A stretch of 14,487 nucleotides of DNA from Euryarchaeota archaeon UBA501 (GTDB lineage: Archaea; Thermoplasmatota; Poseidoniia; Poseidoniales; Thalassarchaeaceae): the NCBI GenBank assembly GCA_002505685.1, contig DAVT01000096.1, forward strand, positions 1-14,487, given 5' to 3'. Of this stretch, positions 5,969 through 12,962 are shown one piece after another. Under the pieces are notes generated by a model. That model ran no database searches. It was not told the DNA's origin and worked only from the letters and a program-made list of their open reading frames with translations. The stretch's first letter is position 1, and each line of letters starts with the position of its first letter. The position numbers and the translations under genes were made by a program.

Positions 5969-8900
5969 GTGGCTTGGCATCACAATGGTGTTGGTCATTT
6001 CCGTCCTTTCTCCAATGGTGTCAGCAGCAGATGTCTACGAAGAAACAGAATTTGTTTCCGAGTACTCCAAAGCAGTTCAAAATGCATTTTCTAGGTGCAC
6101 TGAGTTACCTGCTCATGATGGTACTTGGTTGGTTGTTTCTGCGCAACCGATGGGTGTCAAGGCGCCACTACTTCCCCACGCTTGGTTGGTAGAGTCCGAT
6201 GCCAAGGACATTCAGTTCTGGTTGGACACGAATCGAATCGAAGTTGCTTGTCCACAAGTTGAACATCAACACGAACCAAGGTGGACGCCCAATGACCCCA
6301 AATTTGGGGATCAATGGCACCTGGAAAATACCGGTCAAACAAGTGGAGGAGTTTCTGGAGAAGATGCGAATCTTACCGGGGCTTGGCAGACCTACCAAGG
6401 AACTGGCGTAACCATCGGCATTGTCGATGATGGGGTGGATACCGACCACCCAGATCTTAGTACAAATTACGATTCTACCAATGATTACGACTATTGTGGG
6501 AATGATGGAAATCCAAATCCATCCAATTGGGATGCGCATGGGACTGCCGCAGCAGGTGTCGCCGCAGCGACCGGGAACAACAACGTAGGCGTATCTGGGG
6601 CCGCACCAGACGCCAATCTAGCCGGTTTGTTACTGATTGCCTGCAACACTCCAGATTCGAAAGAAGCGGACGCCCTTAACCACCAAAATCAGGTGATTGA
6701 CATCTACAGTAATTCTTGGGGCCCCAGTGATGATGGAAGTACACTTGAAGGTCCGGGTCCTCTGACGATTGCCGCGTTTGAGGACGATGTGGCCAATGGC
6801 CGCAACGGACTTGGAAACATCATTACTTGGGCAGCTGGGAACGGTTTGGATTCGGATGATGATTCAAACAAGGATGGATATGCCAACGCTAGGCAGACCA
6901 TTGCAGTTACAGCCATCACCCACCAAGGGGATCAGTCATGGTACGCTGAACCGGGGGCAAACATTCTCGTCGCAGCACATAGTGATGGTAGTGGAGAAGG
7001 CATTACGACAACCGACATCGAAGGTTCATCTGGATACACGAACAACGACTACACCGACAATTACGGTGGCACATCTTCAGCCACACCCTTAGCCAGTGGC
7101 GTCATCGCTTTGATTCTAGAAGCAAATGCAAACTTAACTTGGAGAGATGTGCAACACATATTGGTTCACAGTTCTAGGGTCAATGATGCCAGCGACAACT
7201 CGTGGGGCGTGAATGGTGCAGGTCACGATGTATCCCACAAGTATGGATTCGGAGCAGTAGACGCGGGCCGAGCGGTTGCATTGGCTGAAAACTGGACCAA
7301 TGTGGACCCAGCGATCAATATTACCAGCGGCACACGAACCATGAACTCAGCCATTCCGGACAATTCAGCATCCGGAGTCAATGATACGGTGACAATCAAC
7401 GATGGGTTACAAATTGAGCATGTAGAAGTCTATGTTGACATCGATCATACCTACCGGGGTGATTTGATAATCACACTAACATCTCCATCTGGAACAGAGA
7501 GTATCCTCGCTCAAAAGCAAAGTGATTCGAACAATAACTATCGCGATTGGATGTTTTCTACAGTACACAATTGGGACGAGTTCTCGACCGGAAATTGGAC
7601 TTTGACCGTTGAAGATAATGGCAATGGAGATACAGGCACATGGAATGATTGGGAGTTGGTGATTCATGGAGTGCCCACCATTTTAGATTCAGATGGAGAT
7701 GGACTCACTAATGAAAATGAAACCGATATTCATGGTACGGACCCCAATGATATTGATACCGATGATGATGATTTAACCGACTATGAAGAAGTCATGGTCA
7801 CCAATACTGATCCCTTGGACTCCGACAGTGACGGTGATACGCTTTTGGATGGTGCTGAAATCAATCTCTACGGGACAAATCCTCTGTCCAATGACACAGA
7901 TGGGGATGGCCTGACCGATGCTCAGGAATTACTGTTCTTTGGCACAAATCCACTTGTTTTCGATCCCGATGCCGACGCAGATGCTTGGTATTGGTTCCAA
8001 GATTGCAACGATAGCAATCCACTAATTCATCCCGGTATGTCCGAAATTCTCAACGGAATTGATGACAATTGCAATGAGTTATGGGATGAGGGTTTCAATG
8101 TCACAGATTCTGACAATGACAACATCTCAGATTATCCTGAATATCACACATATGGGACCAATTGGACCAACCCTGACACGGATGGAGACAACTTGACCGA
8201 TGGCGACGAGATTCTCATCCATGGCACAGACCCATTGGTTCCAGATGCAGATGCCGACGAGGATGGTTGGTATTGGTTCCAAGACTGCAACGACACCAAT
8301 CCTTGGATTCACCCTTCCATGCCTGAAACTCTAGATGGAATTGACAATGATTGCGATGAACTGATTGACGAGGATTTCTTGAACTCAGATTCGGATTCAG
8401 ATAATTTACTCGATTTGGATGAATTGAACATTTGGCTAACCGACCCATTCGACAACGATACTGACGACGATGGGCTTGAGGATGGATATGAAATCAATGT
8501 CACGCTAACCAATCCGTTGATTCCAGATCTTGATGAAGATGGGGATGGATTCCGTTGGTTTGAGGACTGTGATGACAATGACACATCTATTCATCCGGAT
8601 GCGGCCGAAGTGTGGGATGGATTGGATCAGAATTGCAATAGTCTCATCGATGAGTTGGTTAACAGAGCCGGACAAATCTCTGTGTTGCCAACAGAAACCG
8701 ACATGATACTGAATGCGACCTCTGACACATTGTTCTTGCAAACCTTTGTCGATATTCCAGAAAATGCAAATCTGGAGATTGAAACAACATGGAAAATCGT
8801 ATTGAATGAAAATTGGACGGTGGTGATGTCCACCGATTCCTGGTTAAGCTTGGGTCCCTTTGAATGCGAAGGCCCCCTATTGGGTCATCTTGCAGAAATT

Positions 8901-9278
8901 TGTTCTTACAACGGTACGACTCCAATCTATTCGTTCTTGGTTCTGATCTCGGATGGCTTTGAAGTCATCACCCACACTTGGTCGGTGCAATACTCTGTCT
9001 GGCACCCACCACTTCCAGAACCCGAGCCGGAACCAGAACCCGAGCCGGAACCAGAACCGGCTCCAGAGCCTGAGTCAGAGGATGAGGTGGACGGAAATAG
9101 CAGCACGAGTAGTAGTTCGACGTTGGGCACAGATACGCGCGTCATCATCGGATTGGCAGCCATCGTCGCAGTTCTAGGTTTGATTGTGCTGATTACAGGC
9201 CGAAAGAAAGCCCCGCCTCCGCCCATGCGACCCCCTCCAACAAACATACCGCAGATGGTCGGGCAGAATTTCCGGTGA
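5964..9278 (+). CDS. Secreted, membrane-anchored subtilisin-like peptidase with P domain and calcium-binding repeats
   Basis: A 1104-residue exported serine protease of family S8, closest in layout to the kexin/proprotein-convertase group. In order: signal peptide (1-21, ends PMVSA); a leader region to about 105; the catalytic domain with Asp155 (IVDDGVD), His192 (DAHGTAAAG), Asn293 (AAGNG) and Ser371 (GGTSSATP); a P domain at about 451-570 (YRGDLIITLTSPSGT, WTLTVEDNGNGDTGTW); eight thrombospondin-type-3-like Asp repeats and three MopE-like Cys motifs (575-898); a Cys-containing beta domain; a Pro-Glu stalk (1018-1037); a Ser-rich linker; one membrane helix (about 1059-1078); and a short basic, Pro-rich cytoplasmic tail. 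It likely degrades proteins at the cell surface with calcium-stabilised repeats. ATG 5964 is chosen over 5949 because it begins the signal peptide directly; TTTCAATAAC at 5933-5942 could be a TATA element for a leaderless message. Confidence 0.92.
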   Translation: MKWLGITMVLVISVLSPMVSAADVYEETEFVSEYSKAVQNAFSRCTELPAHDGTWLVVSAQPMGVKAPLLPHAWLVESDAKDIQFWLDTNRIEVACPQVEHQHEPRWTPNDPKFGDQWHLENTGQTSGGVSGEDANLTGAWQTYQGTGVTIGIVDDGVDTDHPDLSTNYDSTNDYDYCGNDGNPNPSNWDAHGTAAAGVAAATGNNNVGVSGAAPDANLAGLLLIACNTPDSKEADALNHQNQVIDIYSNSWGPSDDGSTLEGPGPLTIAAFEDDVANGRNGLGNIITWAAGNGLDSDDDSNKDGYANARQTIAVTAITHQGDQSWYAEPGANILVAAHSDGSGEGITTTDIEGSSGYTNNDYTDNYGGTSSATPLASGVIALILEANANLTWRDVQHILVHSSRVNDASDNSWGVNGAGHDVSHKYGFGAVDAGRAVALAENWTNVDPAINITSGTRTMNSAIPDNSASGVNDTVTINDGLQIEHVEVYVDIDHTYRGDLIITLTSPSGTESILAQKQSDSNNNYRDWMFSTVHNWDEFSTGNWTLTVEDNGNGDTGTWNDWELVIHGVPTILDSDGDGLTNENETDIHGTDPNDIDTDDDDLTDYEEVMVTNTDPLDSDSDGDTLLDGAEINLYGTNPLSNDTDGDGLTDAQELLFFGTNPLVFDPDADADAWYWFQDCNDSNPLIHPGMSEILNGIDDNCNELWDEGFNVTDSDNDNISDYPEYHTYGTNWTNPDTDGDNLTDGDEILIHGTDPLVPDADADEDGWYWFQDCNDTNPWIHPSMPETLDGIDNDCDELIDEDFLNSDSDSDNLLDLDELNIWLTDPFDNDTDDDGLEDGYEINVTLTNPLIPDLDEDGDGFRWFEDCDDNDTSIHPDAAEVWDGLDQNCNSLIDELVNRAGQISVLPTETDMILNATSDTLFLQTFVDIPENANLEIETTWKIVLNENWTVVMSTDSWLSLGPFECEGPLLGHLAEICSYNGTTPIYSFLVLISDGFEVITHTWSVQYSVWHPPLPEPEPEPEPEPEPEPAPEPESEDEVDGNSSTSSSSTLGTDTRVIIGLAAIVAVLGLIVLITGRKKAPPPPMRPPPTNIPQMVGQNFR
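7686..8654 (+). repeat. Coding repeat array: type-3 Asp repeats alternating with MopE-like Cys modules
   Basis: Inside the subtilase, eight units of the form DxDxDxLxDxxE are arranged 4, 2 and 2, each group closed by a module like DCNDxNPxIHP...GIDxxCNELxDE. The Cys pairs of the three modules recur every 94 residues exactly (282 bases; first Cys codons at 8004, 8286 and 8568). The first two modules still share an identical 18-base stretch (7985-8002 and 8267-8284), a sign of internal duplication. Confidence 0.85.
9015..9058 (+). repeat. Tandem 18-bp repeat encoding a Pro-Glu stalk
   Basis: The unit CCAGAACCCGAGCCGGAA occurs twice in tandem (9015-9032, 9033-9050) and then partly a third time. 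It encodes alternating Pro-Glu, a rigid spacer between the extracellular domains and the membrane helix, and its length could vary by slippage. Confidence 0.85.
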
Positions 9279-9293
9279 TGAATGGCTCCATGG

Positions 9294-10433
9294 TCAAGCA
9301 TCGACCAGCATGGCAACGGCATTGCCACCACCTAGGCATAGGGTCACAATTCCTTTCCCACCACCTGTTCGCCGTAGAGCATTGATGAGTGTCATCAGAC
9401 AACGTGCTCCAGTCGCTCCAAGAGGGTGACCGATTGCAACCGCCCCACCGTGAGGATTGAATTTCTCATCAGGAATGTTGCAGGCTTTGGCAATCGCACA
9501 TGAAGCAGCAGCGAAAGCCTCGTTGTGTTCGACATAGGTGAGATCATTCATTGTGAGGTGGTTGCGTTGGAGCAACATCTCGATGGCAGGGATAGGGGCG
9601 GCCATGACTCGAGCTGGTTCAACTCCAGATGTACAGTAATCCAGCACAGTTGCCAAAACGCTCCATCCGTTTTTGTCCGCTGCTTCACGACTCGCGACGA
9701 GAACGGCCGCAGCTCCATCAGACAATTGGGATGCATTGCCTGCAGTAACCTTCCCTCCGTCCTTGAAAACGGCCCTCATTTCACTCAAATCGCCAACAGG
9801 ACGTATACCCTCATCACAATCAAGCCCAGGTGTTTCAATCACTTCGAAATCCATCCATCCTTGTTGCCAAGCCGCTTGCGCCAATTCATGAGACCGGGAA
9901 GAAAAAGAGTCTGCTGCTTCACGCCCGATATCAAATTCATCGGAAACGGTTTCTCCAGTATTGCCCATGTGCTCATCATTGTATACATCCCACAATCCAT
10001 CGTGAATCATGGTTGGTTTCATTTCACCAAATTCAGTCTTGGAAATTTTCTTGCCGAAATAAGGCGCATTGGTCATCGATTCCATGCCACCGGCGACGAT
10101 GACTTCGTATTCCCCAGAGCGGATGCTATTGGCCGCCATCATCACCGCTTTGAGTGATGAACCACAGACTTTGTTGATGGTGGTTGCAGGTGTACTGTGT
10201 GGCATTCCAGCCCCCAATGCAACCTGCCTCGCTGGTGCCTGTCCAGCTCCGGCCTGCAGCACTTGTCCGAATAGCACTTCATCGATGATTCCGCTGGCGG
10301 GATCAATGTTGGCCCGCTCAAGCAATCCTTTGACAGCATGAATGCCAAGTTCGACCGCAGAACGGTCCGAAAGTGCCCCACGGTAACGTCCTACAGGAGT
10401 TCGCGCAACTGCACAAATCACAACTTCGGACAT
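9294..10433 (-). CDS. Acetyl-CoA acetyltransferase (thiolase family, bacterial type)
   Basis: A 379-residue thiolase that cleaves 3-ketoacyl-CoA with CoA or condenses two acetyl-CoA. All active-site elements are present: nucleophile Cys90 (INKVCGSSLKAV), His303-Asn304 in VEHNEAFAA, His336 (AIGHPLGATGAR) and Cys366 (LCLGGGNA). The protein resembles AtoB/PhaA-type bacterial thiolases, and no HMG-CoA synthase or DUF35 partner, usual beside archaeal SCP2-like thiolases, is next to it. It starts 14 bases after the stop of tryptophan 2,3-dioxygenase and has its own AGGTG site five bases before ATG 10433, so the two are probably one operon. Chain-length specificity is not readable, so it may serve beta-oxidation or the end of an amino-acid degradation route. 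Confidence 0.92.
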   Translation of the reverse strand: MSEVVICAVARTPVGRYRGALSDRSAVELGIHAVKGLLERANIDPASGIIDEVLFGQVLQAGAGQAPARQVALGAGMPHSTPATTINKVCGSSLKAVMMAANSIRSGEYEVIVAGGMESMTNAPYFGKKISKTEFGEMKPTMIHDGLWDVYNDEHMGNTGETVSDEFDIGREAADSFSSRSHELAQAAWQQGWMDFEVIETPGLDCDEGIRPVGDLSEMRAVFKDGGKVTAGNASQLSDGAAAVLVASREAADKNGWSVLATVLDYCTSGVEPARVMAAPIPAIEMLLQRNHLTMNDLTYVEHNEAFAAASCAIAKACNIPDEKFNPHGGAVAIGHPLGATGARCLMTLINALRRTGGGKGIVTLCLGGGNAVAMLVDA

Positions 10434-10438
10434 TAGCA

Positions 10439-10443
10439 CACCT
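10439..10443 (-). promoter_or_regulatory. Ribosome-binding site (AGGTG) of the thiolase gene
   Basis: On the minus strand, AGGTG lies five bases before the ATG at 10433. This selects that ATG over the GTG at 10439 two codons upstream, which lies within the site itself. Confidence 0.6.
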
Positions 10444-10447
10444 TCGA

Positions 10448-11560
10448 TTAATTAGTTCCGTCTCCAGCGAACCCATAGATTTCGCCATTCAGTAATTTGG
10501 GTCTCAATTCAGGTTTCAAGAGGATGGTTCGAACACCCCAAAGATCCCCAAAGATGCGATATTTGGTGGTTGCATCAAGATAATCCACACCTGAAGACCC
10601 TCCTGTTCCAACGCGTCGCCCAATTATCCGTTCCACCATTCTAGCATGATGTGTGCGGAAGAGGACCATACTCTCTTCCAATTCAACCACGGCGTCAATC
10701 AGTACACGAGGCCACGCCAGCAAAGGCAATTCACGATATGATTCGATGAACAGTAAGCCGGCGCGTGCCCGGTTGACAACTCCATCTGGTTTCAGGAAGT
10801 CGTTTGCCCCCTGGCTCGCAGCATCAAATCGTGCCTTGACAGCCTCAATGTTGTCCACACCTTGTGCTTCCATACGCGCGCAGGCTTCCACGCCGATGTT
10901 CGCATATGCAGCAAGATGCGCATCCACATAGGACTCAACTGCTGAAGCATCCCCTTCAGAGCCAAAGAATGACCCCATAATTGGAGTTCTTGACAACCAT
11001 GTTGTCAGTGCTGATACCAGTGTAGTTTCTTCCAATGCAGCCTCCAAACGAGTCAACGCAGCAGCATCGGCCTCACTGCGTTTGGCAAGTTTGCGGAAAT
11101 GTCCAAGTGGATCCATCTCCGATACTCGCCCGACGGGTTCCAAACCGAGGATGATTTCCATTTCTCGCATTTGATACGACTCAAAACCACTTGCGGTTCC
11201 CAAACCATCTCGGAAGGCGAGGAATCCCTGCGGAGTCAGGGTTTCCATGACTTTCCATTGGCTCGCCAGTAGGCGATAGATTTCAGTCACCCGGTCAAGG
11301 TGCTCAACCGCTTTGGGAATCTGTGATTCAGGAACATGTTCAGTTGCCAAGATATCGCGGACTTCTCTCAATTCCCGGATGACTTGCTTGAACCAAAGTT
11401 CGAAGGTCTGATGCGTGACGATAAAGTGCATCTCGTCGTTACTGACCCCTTCTTCTTCCCGTTGCAAAGAGAGCAACTCATGCAGCCCAAGATAGCCTCC
11501 ATAGGTCCGATTGGAACCGTCTCCAGAGCCCGAATATCCACCGCCCATGTTATTTCGCAT
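10448..11560 (-). CDS. kynA: Tryptophan 2,3-dioxygenase
   Basis: A heme enzyme that opens the indole ring of L-tryptophan with O2 to give N-formylkynurenine, the first step of the kynurenine route. About 370 residues. Visible family blocks: TYGGYLGLHELLSLQ near the N terminus; THQTFELWFKQ with the substrate-pocket His50; ASGFESYQMREME with Arg132, which binds the substrate carboxylate; FRTHHARMVERIIG, whose second His (305) aligns with the proximal heme ligand; and GTGGSSG (318-324). The middle region includes TWLSRTP, which matches the animal-type long form better than the roughly 280-residue proteobacterial enzymes. ATG 11560 is used; GTG 11593 and ATG 11548 are alternatives, and no ribosome-binding site settles it. 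It leads the thiolase operon; no kynureninase or formamidase is in the window. Confidence 0.93.
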   Translation of the reverse strand: MRNNMGGGYSGSGDGSNRTYGGYLGLHELLSLQREEEGVSNDEMHFIVTHQTFELWFKQVIRELREVRDILATEHVPESQIPKAVEHLDRVTEIYRLLASQWKVMETLTPQGFLAFRDGLGTASGFESYQMREMEIILGLEPVGRVSEMDPLGHFRKLAKRSEADAAALTRLEAALEETTLVSALTTWLSRTPIMGSFFGSEGDASAVESYVDAHLAAYANIGVEACARMEAQGVDNIEAVKARFDAASQGANDFLKPDGVVNRARAGLLFIESYRELPLLAWPRVLIDAVVELEESMVLFRTHHARMVERIIGRRVGTGGSSGVDYLDATTKYRIFGDLWGVRTILLKPELRPKLLNGEIYGFAGDGTN

Positions 11561-11691
11561 CGGCCTGACGCTTGAATGTCTTGCCCCACTCACAGTTCAG
11601 GTTTTTCAGCCCGAATTTGGGCCTATCTATCGACTACGAAATTGAATCGCTTTCCGTAACGGATAATTACCTAGCACCGGAGCCGTCCCTA
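11561..11691. promoter_or_regulatory. Divergent promoter region of the dioxygenase and purP genes
   Basis: About 130 bases separate the two divergent starts. A near-palindrome GCCCGAATTTGGGC (11609-11622, one mismatched pair) and a small perfect inverted repeat TCCGT-A-ACGGA (11653-11663) lie here. GATAATTA (11662-11669), 23-30 bases before the purP ATG, is placed like a TATA box for a leaderless purP transcript. These are assignments by eye. Confidence 0.4.
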
Positions 11692-12804
11692 ATGGCGAAC
11701 ACCCACCCGCACCTGCCAGATTGGCTCGCGGCGTACAATCCTGCCGAGATTACGATAGGTGTGATCGCTTCGCATTCATCCCTCCAGATTCTTCACGGCG
11801 CGCGAGAAGAAGGCTTCCGTACAATGGGTATCTGTGTGGGGAATAGTCGACAAAAGATGTACAAGGCGTTCCCCGGTGCAGAACCGGATGAATGGATGGT
11901 ACTCGACCACTACCATGACTTGCTCGATCGAGCAGAGGAGTTGCGCTCAAAGAATGTCATCATCATACCTCACGGCTCATTGGTTGAATACCTCGGTCCT
12001 GACAATTTCATCTCTCTTGAAGTGCCCACATTTGGCAACCGTCAGATCTTGAAATGGGAAGGCAGTCGAGAGTTGCAGCGTCAATGGTTGGAATCGGGGG
12101 GCTGCACCATGCCCAAGGTCATTGAAAACCCGAAGGAAATCGATGGCCCAGTCATCGTCAAGTACGCGGGTGCCAAGGGTGGGCGTGGCTACTTTATCGC
12201 ACGGAACTTCCGTGACTTCCGACGAAATGTCGACTTGGAAGAGGAATTTACCATTCAGGAATACGTTCTAGGGACTCGATATTACTTCCAGTTCTTCTTT
12301 GACCCCATCGCCGAAGATGGTTACCAAGTTGAGGGCATGGGAAGCCGCGAAGGCACCGAAGTGGGCCGACTTGAATTGATGAGTATCGACCGTCGAGACG
12401 AAGCCAATGTCGATGAGTTCTACAAATTGGGCAGCCTGCGTGATATCCGAGACATGGGCTTGGAACCCTCCTTTGTCGTGACAGGTAACACACCCGCAGT
12501 ATTGCGCGAATCATTGTTGCCTGAGGCTTTCCGTATGGGTGAAGGGGCGGTTGCTTCTTCGCTCGAGTTGGAGGAAGGGGCTCGCGGTATGATTGGTCCA
12601 TTCTGCTTGGAAACCATCGTCACCGACAAGCTAGAATTCCGAGTCTTTGAGGTCAGTGCCCGAATTGTCGCAGGCTCCAATGTTGCGATTGGAGGTTCGC
12701 CTTACTCTGACATCAATGAACCAGGTCTGTCTACAGGTCAGCGAGTTGCACGATGCATTCGCAAGGCGGTTGAGAAAGATCGCTTGAGCGACATTCTCTC
12801 CTGA
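11692..12804 (+). CDS. purP: Formate-dependent FAICAR synthetase PurP
   Basis: A 370-residue ATP-grasp ligase that uses ATP and formate to formylate AICAR to FAICAR, the penultimate step of IMP synthesis. It replaces the folate-dependent PurH activity in archaea. Family blocks: IASHSSLQILHGAREEGF (about 25-42) for nucleotide-substrate binding; PHGSLVEYLG (93-102); VPTFGNRQILKWE (111-123); the ATP-binding loop VIVKYAGAKGGRGYF (154-168); and FEVSARIVAGSN (339-350) near the C terminus. Length matches known PurP (about 360). I chose ATG 11692 because similarity begins soon after; the frame is open back to an ATG at 11572 (40 more residues), which would run into the dioxygenase start. No other purine gene is adjacent. 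An imperfect hairpin begins right after its stop. Confidence 0.93.
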   Translation: MANTHPHLPDWLAAYNPAEITIGVIASHSSLQILHGAREEGFRTMGICVGNSRQKMYKAFPGAEPDEWMVLDHYHDLLDRAEELRSKNVIIIPHGSLVEYLGPDNFISLEVPTFGNRQILKWEGSRELQRQWLESGGCTMPKVIENPKEIDGPVIVKYAGAKGGRGYFIARNFRDFRRNVDLEEEFTIQEYVLGTRYYFQFFFDPIAEDGYQVEGMGSREGTEVGRLELMSIDRRDEANVDEFYKLGSLRDIRDMGLEPSFVVTGNTPAVLRESLLPEAFRMGEGAVASSLELEEGARGMIGPFCLETIVTDKLEFRVFEVSARIVAGSNVAIGGSPYSDINEPGLSTGQRVARCIRKAVEKDRLSDILS

Positions 12805-12822
12805 GCAGTGGGTACCCTCTGC
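12805..12822. repeat. Imperfect palindrome after purP, centre TA
   Basis: GCAGTGGG and CCCTCTGC pair around TA with a single T-T mismatch, starting at the base after the purP stop codon. No T run follows. It resembles the other spacer palindromes in position and in having TA at the centre. Confidence 0.65.
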
Positions 12823-12860
12823 TTCAGAAACAATTGTTCCAATTTGGTAAACGTGGAAAG

Positions 12861-12933
12861 TAGGCCCTCCCGGATTCGAACCAGGGTCGTGGGATCCAGA
12901 ACCCCACATGATGGACCGCTACACCAAGGGCCT
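12861..12933 (-). tRNA. tRNA-Gln (anticodon CTG)
   Basis: The minus strand folds as a 73-base tRNA: 7-bp acceptor stem AGGCCCT/AGGGCCT, D arm with GTG/CAT pairing, anticodon stem TGGGG/TCCCA with loop TTCTGGA, and a T arm CCTGG/CCGGG around TTCGAAT. The anticodon CTG (12897-12899) reads the Gln codon CAG. The discriminator base is A and CCA is not encoded, so it must be added after transcription. The 5' end lies 29 bases after the phosphatase stop on the same strand; AAATAC (12957-12962) could be a weak TATA element. No intron is present in the anticodon loop. Confidence 0.93.
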
Positions 12934-12962
12934 AAGCAAGCCTGCGATTGGCCGCCCGTATT

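Noticed and set aside
7985..8284. The 282-base periodicity as a mobile or CRISPR-like DNA repeat
   Set aside because: The repeats stay in frame, differ mostly as related codons, and encode a protein module, so this is domain duplication within a gene.
8927..9331. A minus-strand frame encoding a long Gly-Ser repeat
   Set aside because: The Gly-Ser run is only the complement of the Pro-Glu stalk of the subtilase.
9525..10157. A 210-codon plus-strand frame inside the thiolase gene
   Set aside because: It is antisense to a thiolase with all catalytic residues, and its product shows no recognisable pattern.
12829..12838. Perfect 10-bp palindrome AACAATTGTT after purP
   Set aside because: It is short, AT-rich and unlike the hairpin set; such palindromes occur by chance, and no gene start is near enough to suggest an operator.
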